Origin: CBCXVS01 sp965178525
GTDB lineage: Bacteria > Tectomicrobia > Entotheonellia > Entotheonellales > Entotheonellaceae
Direction: 5' to 3'
Assembly: GCA_965178525.1 (NCBI GenBank)
Contig: CBCXVS010000201.1
Location: forward strand, 1-14,749
Length of the DNA stretch: 14,749 nt
The position numbers and the translations under genes are program-made. Shown piece by piece: positions 6,538 through 14,116 of this stretch (position 1 is the first letter of the stretch; each line of letters begins with the position of its first letter). Below the pieces are notes generated by a model. It was not told the origin of the DNA. It did not search any database and saw nothing but the letters and a program-made list of their open reading frames with translations.

Positions 6538-7326
6538 CACGACCGCGCAAGCGCCCCCGTCGATGTTGATCGCCGTACCGGTAATGAACACCGCGCGATT
6601 CGATGACAAAAAGGCGACCAAATCGCCCACATCTTCCGCTTCGCCAACACGGCCTACCGGCACCCGCTTGCCGATTTCCTCGTAAAAACGATCGAGTGTC
6701 AGGTCCGGCCGCTGCTGCTTTTGCTGCTCATAGCGCCGCTCATGCTGCGCGCTTTTCAGCAAGCCCAGGCAAATCGTGTTCACTAAAATATTTTCCGAGG
6801 CGTATTCCGTCGCCATCGACTTGGTGAGATTGATCCCCGCAGCACGGCTCACGGACGTCGGCAGGCTGCGCTGTCCCGGCGCTTTGCCGCCACTCGTCGT
6901 CATATTAATGATGCGGCCGCCACCCCGCTGCCGCATGTATGGAATGACCGCTTTGGAACACCGGATTGCCCCGTAGACCTTAATCTCCATATCCTCCCGC
7001 CAAACGTCTTCCTCTGCTTCGAGAAATGGAAAGGCGCGGGAGCCCCCGGCATTATTCACCAAAATATCGATACCGCCAAAACGATCGACCGTTTGTTGGA
7101 TCAGATTCTGCACTTGCTCGTCACTGCAAACGTCAGCGGGTATGGCTAGCACTTCCTTGCCTGTGCGCGCCTTAATTTCGTCCGCGGCTTTTTGCAGCAC
7201 ATCTGCACGGCGTGCACATATGCTAACGTCCGCCCCTTCCTCGCACAATCGCAGCGCCGATGCTTTGCCAATGCCCTCGCTGCCGCCGGTGATAATGGCA
7301 ACTTTCCCCGTTAACCCGAAATCCAT
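6535..7326 (-). CDS. SDR-family oxidoreductase with altered YxxxK motif
   Basis: A 263-aa short-chain dehydrogenase/reductase of classical length. The Rossmann motif GGSEGIG (14-20), the NNAG motif (91-94) and the C-terminal ITGTAINIDGG are standard for an NAD(P)-binding enzyme. At the active site the usual YxxxK is replaced by T157-S-V-S-R161 (in LPTSVSRAAG), so both the catalytic Tyr and Lys are missing. A group of SDRs carrying a PTSVSRAAG-like segment exists, so this may be a natural subfamily and not decay. The rest of the frame is intact. The ATG has an AGGAG ribosome site seven bases upstream. It is the first gene of the leftward run to the S8 and SprT-like genes. Substrate unknown. 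Confidence 0.88.
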   Translation of the reverse strand: MDFGLTGKVAIITGGSEGIGKASALRLCEEGADVSICARRADVLQKAADEIKARTGKEVLAIPADVCSDEQVQNLIQQTVDRFGGIDILVNNAGGSRAFPFLEAEEDVWREDMEIKVYGAIRCSKAVIPYMRQRGGGRIINMTTSGGKAPGQRSLPTSVSRAAGINLTKSMATEYASENILVNTICLGLLKSAQHERRYEQQKQQRPDLTLDRFYEEIGKRVPVGRVGEAEDVGDLVAFLSSNRAVFITGTAINIDGGACAVV

Positions 7327-7454
7327 GCTGCTTCTCCTGTGTCGCAGGCCATCACGCCGTTCTGCTTCGATCGGCCCCGCGCCGTTGCCCGTCCGACCTC
7401 TCGCCTAGGTTCCCGTCCGATCGCCGTCTGCAGACAGCGGTCGGCAGCAGAATC

Positions 7455-7483
7455 ATTATACGTGGAGTCCAGGAACGGCACAA
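7455..7483 (-). promoter_or_regulatory. Sigma70-like promoter for the SDR operon
   Basis: Read on the minus strand, TTGTGC (7478-7483) is separated by 17 bases from a perfect TATAAT (7455-7460). Transcription would start near 7448 and leave a leader of about 120 bases before the SDR start. Confidence 0.5.
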
Positions 7484-7518
7484 TGGGCAGAAAATTGACG
7501 CCAACCGGTCAAAGGGTG

Positions 7519-7547
7519 TGGACTCGGGAGGCTCTTATGTGTATAAA
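7519..7547 (+). promoter_or_regulatory. Sigma70-like promoter for the TPR gene
   Basis: TGGACT (7519-7524, 4 of 6 to consensus), a 17-base spacer and TATAAA (7542-7547, 5 of 6), about 65 bases before the TPR start codon. It diverges from the SDR promoter in the same 285-base gap. Confidence 0.4.
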
Positions 7548-7611
7548 GGAAACGGATGACTCTGACCATTGCAATCGCGCTCTATAGACCCAGGCGGCCC
7601 TGAGGTGGATT

Positions 7612-9186
7612 ATGCAACTGAAGCTGCGAGTTTTATTCATTATTTGTGTGTTGACAATCCTGCTAAGTGGTTTGGGGTACGATCCGCTCTCCAGGCTGAT
7701 ACCTGGCGTGGCGCCGTATACCCTGCCGGCGTTATTACTCGCGGCGGTACTGTTCATGCAATGGGTCTATACCTCCGGACTCGAACAGCAGCTGGCGGAG
7801 AACACGGACCGGACTACGGCAGCGCTGAAGACCGAACGCGCTGCCACCTCGGCACGCTTTCATGAACTCGCTGCCACGACGACGGAACTCGATGTCGCCG
7901 TCCGGACGATGCGGCAGGTGCTGTCGGAACAAGAAGTCCTGGTCCCAGCCAAGATCCTGCTCGTGCAGCGGCGCTTTGACGAGGCGACAAAGATGTTACA
8001 TGAGATTGTCGAACAGTTGCCCAACAGTACGGAGGCCCACTGGTTGCTGGGTGAAGCCCTGCTCGGTAACAAACGGCACACGGAGGCCCTGCCCTACCTG
8101 GACGCCGGACTGGCGCATGACGATCCGCATCGTCTTAGCCTCATCGCTCAGTGTGAGCAGACCTTGGGACACCATGCCGAGGCCGAGAAGCATCTGCTGC
8201 GGCTCATCGAGGTTCGTGGAGACATTCGCCAGCAGGATCTCGTGGCGCTTGGCGCGGCCCATAGCGAAGTGGTGCCGGCTCGGGCCACGGCGACCCTGAC
8301 CCAAGCTCTGGACCTCAATCCGTTTAATAGCGCGGCACGCTACCAGCTCATGGAACTCCAGATGCGGGCTGGCGCCTTCGACAAAGCGATTGCATTGGCC
8401 ACAGAAGGATTGGAGCGCAACGCCGCTGACACGGGCTGTTTTGTCAGCCGAGCTGAGGCCCTGTACCGCCGTGGCCGTATCGAGGATGAACACGCGCTCC
8501 TGCACGACCTAGCCCAAGCTCAAGTGAAGAACCGTCGCGATTATAATATTTATCGCCTCCGTGGCGCCTTCTATCAGCGCCAAGCCAGTCGTGCGGCCAC
8601 ACCTGCCGAACGCCGTCAAGCCTTGCGTGAAGCGGTTGATGCCTACGAGGAAGGTCTGACACACGTGCCGGCGAAATTTCAGGCGCATCTCCTGGCGGCC
8701 GAGAGTCGCGTCTTCCTGCAACTGAAGCGTTTTGAGGAAGCGATCAAGGTGGCCCAACGCGCGGTCGATCATTCTGCAGGTCATGTCAGTAACCATCTCG
8801 CGCTGGCGTTGGCCCGGCTGGCGGCGGGACAGTGGCGCTCCGCCGCCCAGGCGGCCGACCATGGCTTGCAATGGGCCGGTTGGGGCGGCCGGATATGGCT
8901 CACCGCGGTGGCCATTTTCGCCAATACGTGCGCGGGAGCGGACCCGGATACCTTGCAACAGAAATGCGCCACCCTCGCCGCTGACCTCGCGGCTGACGGC
9001 CGGCGCTTTGAGCTGAGTGAGACCTGGAGTGTCGTGCGGGTGGTCCTAAGCGAGGCGAAGAGTAACGCGACCGAGAGCGGGCTTGCCTTAGTGCGTGACA
9101 CCATCGCGTTATTGGAGCATGCCATTTCACCGGAGGATTATCAGCGAACCTGGGGACATGTGCACGAGACCCATGAGGTGGCATAG
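7612..9186 (+). CDS. Membrane-anchored TPR-repeat protein
   Basis: A 524-aa protein. Two hydrophobic segments at about 7-23 and 34-53 form a hairpin in the membrane; the basic N-terminus suggests both ends lie in the cytoplasm. A polar, helical stretch (about 55-105), likely coiled coil, leads into tetratricopeptide repeats covering most of the rest (for example RRFDEATKMLHEIV, ALLGNKRHTEALPYLDAGL, AGAFDKAIALATEGL, KRFEEAIKVAQRAV). TPRs scaffold protein partners; there is no catalytic motif, so the role is not predictable. The start has a GAGGTGG ribosome site. It ends 17 bases before the DinB-like frame, implying one transcript. No unusual base composition relative to the GC-rich neighbours. 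Confidence 0.82.
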   Translation: MQLKLRVLFIICVLTILLSGLGYDPLSRLIPGVAPYTLPALLLAAVLFMQWVYTSGLEQQLAENTDRTTAALKTERAATSARFHELAATTTELDVAVRTMRQVLSEQEVLVPAKILLVQRRFDEATKMLHEIVEQLPNSTEAHWLLGEALLGNKRHTEALPYLDAGLAHDDPHRLSLIAQCEQTLGHHAEAEKHLLRLIEVRGDIRQQDLVALGAAHSEVVPARATATLTQALDLNPFNSAARYQLMELQMRAGAFDKAIALATEGLERNAADTGCFVSRAEALYRRGRIEDEHALLHDLAQAQVKNRRDYNIYRLRGAFYQRQASRAATPAERRQALREAVDAYEEGLTHVPAKFQAHLLAAESRVFLQLKRFEEAIKVAQRAVDHSAGHVSNHLALALARLAAGQWRSAAQAADHGLQWAGWGGRIWLTAVAIFANTCAGADPDTLQQKCATLAADLAADGRRFELSETWSVVRVVLSEAKSNATESGLALVRDTIALLEHAISPEDYQRTWGHVHETHEVA

Positions 9187-9203
9187 GCAAGGAAGAGCAG
9201 CCG

Positions 9204-9740
9204 ATGGACATCATCGCGTTTATCAAGCAGACGCTGGAAGAGAGCAAACGCCGCCTATATCGCACGCTACGTGATCTCACGCCTGAGGAGCTGACCTGGC
9301 AGCCGGGTCCTGAGTCGAATTCGATTGGGTTTATCGTCTGGCATATCGCCCGTGTGGAGGACCGCTGGCTGGCGCGGTTTGCGCCGGCCAACACACCGGA
9401 AGTCTGGATACGCGCCGGCTGGGCTCAACGCTGTGGCCTGCCCGAAGGTGATACCGGCGTGGGTTACACAGCCGAGCAGGCCGCGGCCTTCCGGATGCCG
9501 CCCCTCGCCGACGTGCGGGCGTATTTCGATGCGGTGCGGCAGGACATGCTGACGTATCTCCAAGGTCTGGATCCGAGCGAGCTTGACGTTGCTCCCAAAC
9601 GTTCTCCCTTTCCCGAAGTCGGTTCCCTCCCTGACGATTTTACCATTGGCCGCATGTTTCGCTAGCTCATCGGTGAATACAATCAACATCTGGGTCAGGT
9701 GGGCTATATTCGCGGTTTGCAGCGGGGTCTAGATAAGTAA
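9204..9740 (+). pseudogene. DinB/DUF664-like gene interrupted by an in-frame TAG
   Basis: The frame opens at ATG 9204 and has a DinB-like helical bundle start (TLRDLTPEELTWQP, then the metal-type motif IVWHIARVEDRW with H47). It hits TAG at 9663-9665 after 153 codons, yet the same frame continues without gap for 24 codons (LIGEYNQHLGQVGYIRGLQRG) to TAA at 9738-9740. That continuation is the family's normal C-terminal helix. In relatives the pattern is H-x-x-x-E-x-x-x-H, and the amber codon sits at the first His, a predicted metal ligand. The product is thus either truncated and probably inactive, or made by readthrough. DinB-type proteins bind a divalent metal and often act as thiol transferases; the substrate here is unknown. 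It follows the TPR gene in a likely operon. Confidence 0.75.
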
Positions 9741-9876
9741 TCACGTCAAAACGGCCGCGAAATCCGCACCGCCATATCCACGAATTTCGGGCGATCGTCC
9801 ATAGCGCCGGGTATAGATGCCAGATTGTGCTGCGCACGTTGGCGGACAGGGCATATTCTTGCCCCATGTACCTGCC

Positions 9877-9905
9877 TTGACCGTCTGACATGCGCCAGTT
9901 ATAGT
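9877..9905 (+). promoter_or_regulatory. Strong sigma70-like promoter for the hotdog/YgfZ operon
   Basis: TTGACC (9877-9882, 5 of 6), exactly 17 bases, then TATAGT (9900-9905, 5 of 6). Transcription would start near 9912, about 44 bases before the ATG at 9956. The 215-base gap 9741-9955 around it holds no gene I can recognise, though it has leftward frames of 66 and 96 codons with no clear domain. Confidence 0.6.
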
Positions 9906-9955
9906 GAACACACCACACGTCAAGATATAATCGGACACCATGAACGGGGATTACC

Positions 9956-10810
9956 ATGGCACATTCGTCCTACACGGCCTACACGGTTGGCACAGCGCTA
10001 CCGCCCCATGCGCTGCGGGCGCATAACGAGGCGATAGAGAGCGAGAACAAGATCCACGATGACGACGTCGCGGCACAGTACGGCTTTCGCGGCGGCTTGG
10101 TACCGGGCGTGTCGGTTTACGCCTACATGACCTATCCGCTGGTACAATGCTTCGGGCCGGATTGGCTGACGCGAGGCACGGCCCAGGTCACCCTGGCCAA
10201 GCCGTTTTATGAAGATGACGAGGTGACCGTCAGCAGCACCGTAACCGCGGTGTCGGACAGCGGCATGCGGTTCGATGTCTGCAGTACCAATGCCGATGGG
10301 GTCGCGTGCGGTGTGGGCACGGCATCCATGCCAGCGGTTGCAGCCGAGGTTCCGCCTATCGACGTGGTTCCCGCCGGTCCGAGACAGGCCGAGCGCATCC
10401 CGGTCAGTTGGGATGTCGTCGTCGTTGACGAGCCCCTGCCTATCCTGACCGAAATCCTGAACCAGGCCGATAACGAGTCCTACAGCCGCAGTCATAACGA
10501 TGATCTCGCGCTCTATCAAGGACCCGATGGCTACATCCACCCAGGATGGCTGTTGCAGCGTTGCAACCGGATTTTTTCCAATCGTTTTATCCTGAATCCC
10601 TGGATCCATGTGAACAGCGACATCACCATGTACCGTCCGTGCCGCGTGGGTGAAAGCCTCGAAGTGCGCGGGGTACCGATCGACAAGTTTGAGCGCAAAG
10701 GGCATGAATTCGCCGTGCTCGATATTCTTATCCTCGCCGATGGCGAGATGGCGCAGCGGGTCAAACATACGTGTATCTTCCGGCCGCGCCGAGCGCGCAC
10801 GGCATCATAG
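9956..10810 (+). CDS. Double-hotdog, MaoC-like protein
   Basis: A 284-aa protein with two hotdog-type halves. In the first, KIHDDDVAAQYGFRGGLVPG (residues 32-51) resembles the MaoC/R-hydratase motif, but the usual AHG histidine is replaced by VPG, so hydratase activity is not assured. The second half (about 160-280) has the YIHPGWLLQ helix and the paired strands around SLEVRGV and FAVLDILIL seen in thioesterase/MaoC folds. Such proteins act on acyl-CoA or acyl-carrier thioesters in the cytoplasm; the substrate here is unknown. The gene lies 23 bases upstream of the YgfZ/GcvT-like gene under a strong promoter, so the two are likely co-expressed. The start has only a modest GGGGA ribosome site. 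No truncation is apparent. Confidence 0.72.
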   Translation: MAHSSYTAYTVGTALPPHALRAHNEAIESENKIHDDDVAAQYGFRGGLVPGVSVYAYMTYPLVQCFGPDWLTRGTAQVTLAKPFYEDDEVTVSSTVTAVSDSGMRFDVCSTNADGVACGVGTASMPAVAAEVPPIDVVPAGPRQAERIPVSWDVVVVDEPLPILTEILNQADNESYSRSHNDDLALYQGPDGYIHPGWLLQRCNRIFSNRFILNPWIHVNSDITMYRPCRVGESLEVRGVPIDKFERKGHEFAVLDILILADGEMAQRVKHTCIFRPRRARTAS

Positions 10811-10833
10811 ACGTGACGTGGAAAGGACCAATT

Positions 10834-11937
10834 ATGCAGCGGAGCGGGCTTTTTGCCATCCATGACGCATTCGGGGCGACGTTCACCGAGGTCGCCGGCT
10901 GGGAACTCCCGCGGCATTTCGGGAATCCCGAGGCGGAGTATCACGCCGTGCGTCAGAGCGTCGGACTGTGCGATCTGTCGCACCGTGGGCTCGTCCGGGC
11001 CACGGGAGCCGACCGGCAGCGCTTTTTCCATGCCATGGTGTCCAATGACACGGCAAGTCTGCAACCGGGGCAAGGATGTTATGCAACGTTTTTGACCAAC
11101 AAAGGCAAACTAATTGCCGATTTTGTGGTCTATGCCGATGCTGACGCCTACTTGATCGATCTCGAACCGCACATGGCCCAGACGTTTATTGAGCAGCTCG
11201 ATTTCTTCGTCATTGCCGATGATGTGACGTTCACCGACGAGACGACTGCGTGGGGACTGCTGTCTTTACAAGGGCCTGAGTCCGCCGATGTGCTCGCTAT
11301 GGCCTGCGGCCAGGAGATGCCGGACCTGCCGACATACGGACATACCCCGTGTGTCTTGGGCGGCCACCAGGCGCGCCTGATCCGGCGGAGTCACACGGGT
11401 GAGGATGGCTATCAGCTTCTGGCCCCCCAGGAGACGCTGCCGGGGATCTGGGAGGTCTTGTGGCAATACCGTGACACGTGTGATGTACATGTGGTCGGGC
11501 TCGATGCGCTCGACGTCTTGCGGATCGAGGCGGGCGTCCCGCTGTTCGGACGCGACATGACCGAAGAGACCATGCCGGTTGAAGCCAATCTCTTCGACGC
11601 GATTAGTTATACCAAAGGCTGTTATATCGGCCAGGAAGTGATCGCCCGTATCGACGCGCGTGGTCATGTCAATCGCAAATTGATGGGTTTATTGTTGGAG
11701 GGAGAGCCCTTACCCCATCCTGGCGACACGATTGTGTCGTCTGAACGCGACGTGGGGTGGGTGACTAGTGCGGCGCATTCCCCGGCACGGCAGCAAAATA
11801 TTGCGATGGGCTACATCCGCCGTGAAGTGTTCACGCCCGGAACACAACTGGATGTGCGGACCGCTGGCATGACGTTGGGGGCCACAGTGGTGGAACTTCC
11901 TTTCTATAGTGCGTCAGAGGATCGAGAGATACGATGA
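10834..11937 (+). CDS. YgfZ/GcvT-like folate-binding-fold protein
   Basis: A 367-aa protein of the aminomethyltransferase (GcvT) fold. The hallmark of the YgfZ branch, K261-G-C263-Y-I-G-Q-E268, is present. YgfZ proteins use tetrahydrofolate in iron-sulfur-cluster-related repair; GcvT and its relatives transfer methyl or methylene groups. D96, in IADFVVY, sits where GcvT has its catalytic Asp, so a demethylase-like role is possible. The N-terminal 40 residues (GWELPRHFG, then LCDLSHRG) follow the standard family layout, and length fits YgfZ/GcvT. The start at 10834 follows an AAAGGA ribosome site; a longer start at 10771 would overlap the hotdog gene. Its stop overlaps the next short frame by four bases (ATGA). 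Substrate unknown. Confidence 0.85.
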   Translation: MQRSGLFAIHDAFGATFTEVAGWELPRHFGNPEAEYHAVRQSVGLCDLSHRGLVRATGADRQRFFHAMVSNDTASLQPGQGCYATFLTNKGKLIADFVVYADADAYLIDLEPHMAQTFIEQLDFFVIADDVTFTDETTAWGLLSLQGPESADVLAMACGQEMPDLPTYGHTPCVLGGHQARLIRRSHTGEDGYQLLAPQETLPGIWEVLWQYRDTCDVHVVGLDALDVLRIEAGVPLFGRDMTEETMPVEANLFDAISYTKGCYIGQEVIARIDARGHVNRKLMGLLLEGEPLPHPGDTIVSSERDVGWVTSAAHSPARQQNIAMGYIRREVFTPGTQLDVRTAGMTLGATVVELPFYSASEDREIR

Positions 11938-12023
11938 GTGAGGCGACGATTCAAGGTCCCCTGCGGGCTGGGAAGTCAGCCCCAACCCCGCAGGGGGACG
12001 GGGGGATGTGCAGGCTGGCATAA
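11934..12023 (+). CDS. 29-codon orphan frame overlapping the YgfZ-like stop
   Basis: ATG overlaps the upstream stop as ATGA, an arrangement typical of translationally coupled genes, and is followed by 29 codons to TAA. The peptide (starting MSEATIQGPLRAGKSAP) has no recognisable domain. It is most likely the start of a lost downstream gene or a leader peptide; the strong hairpin inside it supports a regulatory or truncated reading. Nothing recognisable follows up to the DUF29 gene. Confidence 0.35.
   Translation: MSEATIQGPLRAGKSAPTPQGDGGMCRLA
11958..11996 (+). terminator. GC-rich hairpin at the end of the YgfZ operon
   Basis: A 10-bp perfect stem: CCCCTGCGGG (11958-11967) pairs with CCCGCAGGGG (11987-11996) across a 19-base loop. 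An alternative inner stem GGGCTG (11965-11970) with CAGCCC (11978-11983) competes with it. Downstream sequence is G-rich and lacks a U-tract, so it is an imperfect intrinsic terminator. The two exclusive folds are a notable feature in their own right. Confidence 0.45.
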
Positions 12024-12123
12024 CATCCGACGCTGGATAGACAAATGCCATCGGTTGCACATCGCGTCATAAGGCGACGGCGCATTTGCACGCCGAGGGC
12101 CAGTTATGCTCCCTGTCTTTTCT

Positions 12124-12570
12124 TTAGGGCTGCTCCAACGTATACAAGGTGTCGAACACCTCATCCCAACTGAGCAGGGACGGCTCCGGGATGGCCCGGT
12201 TCATATCCTTTTCGGCTTCGTTAATCGCGCTGTCGTAACAATCCTCCCACAGCTGTTCCTGTATCCGGGTATCCGTGAAACGTGGATAGCGCTGTTGCAA
12301 ACGACGCACCTGTTTCCGAGCTTCTCGAATCGTGGCCACCCAACTGTGTGAGCGCCGCTCCGGTTGCACCTTCCACTTGATGATATGCTGTATGAGACGG
12401 ATAAGATAGCTCTCCAAAGCGCGTTCTTCGGAACGAGACAAAGCGTCAATAAGCTCCTCAATGCCGGTAGTGGCCTCGTCCACGTTGCCCTCCCATAAGG
12501 CGTCCCGAATGGCGATGGCCGTGTGGTAATGTGACGTGGTTGCGAGTTCTTGCCATTCCACAGTCTTCAT
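12124..12570 (-). CDS. DUF29 family protein
   Basis: A 148-aa protein matching the DUF29 family, a cytoplasmic helical family of unknown function common in cyanobacteria and some other phyla. The family core is visible: RALESYLIRLIQHIIKW, then QPERRSHSWVATIREAR at about 69-84, with the typical alternating acidic and basic helices and a closing SWDEVFDTL. The ATG at 12570 is preceded by GAGGT seven bases upstream; a longer frame beginning far upstream would run through the divergent promoter region and the cyclase start. It is read away from the cyclase. No paired mobile-element hallmark is seen around it. Confidence 0.88.
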   Translation of the reverse strand: MKTVEWQELATTSHYHTAIAIRDALWEGNVDEATTGIEELIDALSRSEERALESYLIRLIQHIIKWKVQPERRSHSWVATIREARKQVRRLQQRYPRFTDTRIQEQLWEDCYDSAINEAEKDMNRAIPEPSLLSWDEVFDTLYTLEQP

Positions 12571-12618
12571 GCTGACGACCTCTATCCCCTTTGTCCCCAC
12601 ACCCGTCGGGGATATGCG

Positions 12619-12647
12619 TTGACGTTGGAGCAACACAAGACTACTAT
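12619..12647 (+). promoter_or_regulatory. Promoter for the cyclase/RidA pair
   Basis: TTGACG (12619-12624, 5 of 6), 17 bases, then TACTAT (12642-12647, 4 of 6). Transcription would begin near 12655, about 54 bases before the cyclase start. Its -10 overlaps the -10 of the opposite promoter. Confidence 0.45.
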
Positions 12648-12669
12648 ACCGCAAAGTCGTGCATGACAA
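12643..12669 (-). promoter_or_regulatory. Promoter for the DUF29 gene, overlapping the opposite promoter
   Basis: On the minus strand TTGTCA (12664-12669) precedes TATAGT (12643-12648) with a 15-base spacer, shorter than ideal. The -10 is the complement of bases that form the forward -10, so RNA polymerase could not occupy both at once. Confidence 0.4.
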
Positions 12670-12708
12670 CAGTAGGGAAGCAACGCGACGGCACGTCCAG
12701 GAGGCACT

Positions 12709-13659
12709 ATGCAGCAGGGAATACCGACACAAGACGAGGTGCTCCAATACTTTACCACCCTCAGCAACTGGGGCCGCTGGGGAGAAGACGATCAGCTCGG
12801 TACGTTGAACTTCATTACCCCGGAAAAAACCAGGCAGGCAGCGGGCCTCGTACGCGAGGGTGTGACGATTGGTTGCGCGCGTTCGATACGCTACGAAGCC
12901 GGCCCCGATGTGCCCTCGCCTCCGATCCATTACATGGTGGAGAGCGGCGAGGGATGGGCCAGCGGCGAAAAAGTGAGCAACCGGGCGAGCCAGGTCTCTG
13001 TCGATTTCTTCGGCTTGGTGTTTCATGGCCATACCATCACCCATATGGACAGTCTGGCCCACTTTTTCTGGGAGGGCAAAATGTACAACGGCCGACCTGC
13101 CCACTTGGTTTCGACCAGCCTGGGCGCTACGGTCGAGTCGGTGGAACTGGCCAAGGATGGGATTATCACGCGGGGTGTACTAGTGGACGTGCCGATGATC
13201 CGGGGCAGCGACTGGGTTGAGCGCGGCGAGGGCGTCATGCCCGAGGATGTTGAGGAGGCGGAACGGCGGTGCGGCTTTCGTGTGCAGGAAGGCGACATTC
13301 TCATGGTGCGCACCGGCCAGCTCAAGCGCCGCAACGACGAAGGTCCGGTCAATCCCACGGAAGCGGGCTCAACGGCCTGTCAGGCGGCCTGCCTGCCGCT
13401 TTTCCATGAACGGGGCATCGCCATGATCTGCTCCGACACTGGCAACGACGTCATGCCGCGGCAGTATGAACTCTTCTCGAATCCCATCCATCAGGTTGGC
13501 ATTGTCGCCATGGGGCTGTGGATTCTGGACAATGCCAACTTGGAAGATTTAGCCGAGGCGTGCCGTCAGCGCAACCGCTGGGAGTTTATGATGTGTGTGG
13601 GTCCCTTGCGCATCTATCATGGCACCGGCTCGCCCCTCAATCCCATTGCCGTATTCTAA
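12709..13659 (+). CDS. Cyclase-family metal-dependent hydrolase
   Basis: A 316-aa protein of the cyclase family (relatives: kynurenine formamidase, isatin hydrolase). The metal-binding signature H108-T-I-T-H112-M-D114-S-L-A-H118 is intact, and the SNWGRWGEDDQLGTLNFI opening and SDTGNDVMP segment match the long-form members. Such enzymes use manganese or zinc to open amides and cyclic amides in the cytoplasm; the substrate here is unknown. The ATG at 12709 has a perfect AGGAGG four bases upstream. RidA follows 20 bases later on the same strand with its own AGGAGG, so the pair is one transcript and probably one pathway. No truncation or odd composition relative to neighbours. Confidence 0.92.
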   Translation: MQQGIPTQDEVLQYFTTLSNWGRWGEDDQLGTLNFITPEKTRQAAGLVREGVTIGCARSIRYEAGPDVPSPPIHYMVESGEGWASGEKVSNRASQVSVDFFGLVFHGHTITHMDSLAHFFWEGKMYNGRPAHLVSTSLGATVESVELAKDGIITRGVLVDVPMIRGSDWVERGEGVMPEDVEEAERRCGFRVQEGDILMVRTGQLKRRNDEGPVNPTEAGSTACQAACLPLFHERGIAMICSDTGNDVMPRQYELFSNPIHQVGIVAMGLWILDNANLEDLAEACRQRNRWEFMMCVGPLRIYHGTGSPLNPIAVF

Positions 13660-13679
13660 ATCGCAAACAAGGAGGACAT

Positions 13680-14066
13680 ATGCCTGGCAAAGAAGTCATC
13701 GCGCCGCCGAGTCTTGGGGCCGCTGGCCCGCCCTTGTCTCCTGGCATCAAGGCTGGCGATACGGTGTACGTCTCGGGCCAAATCGGCCGCCATCCGACGA
13801 CGGGCGAGATGGGGAGTGACATTCGCGAGCAGACTCGCAACTGCCTGGAACGCACCAAGATCATTCTGGAGGCAGCGGGCACATCTCTCGACCAAGTGGT
13901 CAGCGCCACCTGCTGGCTGACCAGTAGAGAAAATTTCGCGGCCTTCAATGAGGTCTACGCCAGCTATTTTCCAGCGGATAAGCCCGTCCGTGCCACGGTC
14001 GAGTCCAACTTGATGGCCGCGGGGGCTTTGGTGGAAATTATGGTGATCGCTTCTATGCCCGAGTAG
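13680..14066 (+). CDS. RidA-family enamine/imine deaminase
   Basis: A 128-aa RidA/YjgF/UK114-family protein, the normal length. Key family residues are present: R104 in VRATVESN, which holds the substrate carboxylate, and E119 in ALVEIMVIA. The family works as a cytoplasmic trimer and hydrolyses reactive enamines and imines. Coupling to the cyclase-family hydrolase by a 20-base gap suggests it clears an unstable nitrogen-containing product of that enzyme. The start at 13680 is chosen because AGGAGG lies four bases before it; longer frames upstream run into the cyclase gene. Substrate specificity cannot be read from sequence. Confidence 0.93.
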   Translation: MPGKEVIAPPSLGAAGPPLSPGIKAGDTVYVSGQIGRHPTTGEMGSDIREQTRNCLERTKIILEAAGTSLDQVVSATCWLTSRENFAAFNEVYASYFPADKPVRATVESNLMAAGALVEIMVIASMPE

Positions 14067-14100
14067 GCAGGACGATCAGGCTCCCGGAACCGGACCGATA

Positions 14101-14116
14101 CGTGACCTGTGTCACA
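14101..14116. promoter_or_regulatory. CRP/FNR-like palindrome
   Basis: CGTGA-N6-TCACA (14101-14116) matches nine of ten bases of the CRP consensus TGTGA-N6-TCACA. It lies 120 bases upstream of the exported Ig-like gene and 34 bases after RidA. A CRP-family regulator is inferred; none is encoded in the window. Confidence 0.4.

Noticed and set aside
9741..9941. Leftward 66-codon frame weakly like the C-terminal end of a formylglycine-generating enzyme
   Set aside because: Only a GTW triplet and a GADF-like ending resemble the family; there is no upstream domain, and the promoter of the next operon lies inside it.
12571..13104. N-terminal extension of the DUF29 frame
   Set aside because: The extension runs through the divergent promoter and the cyclase gene; the DUF29 homology and a ribosome site both point to the ATG at 12570.
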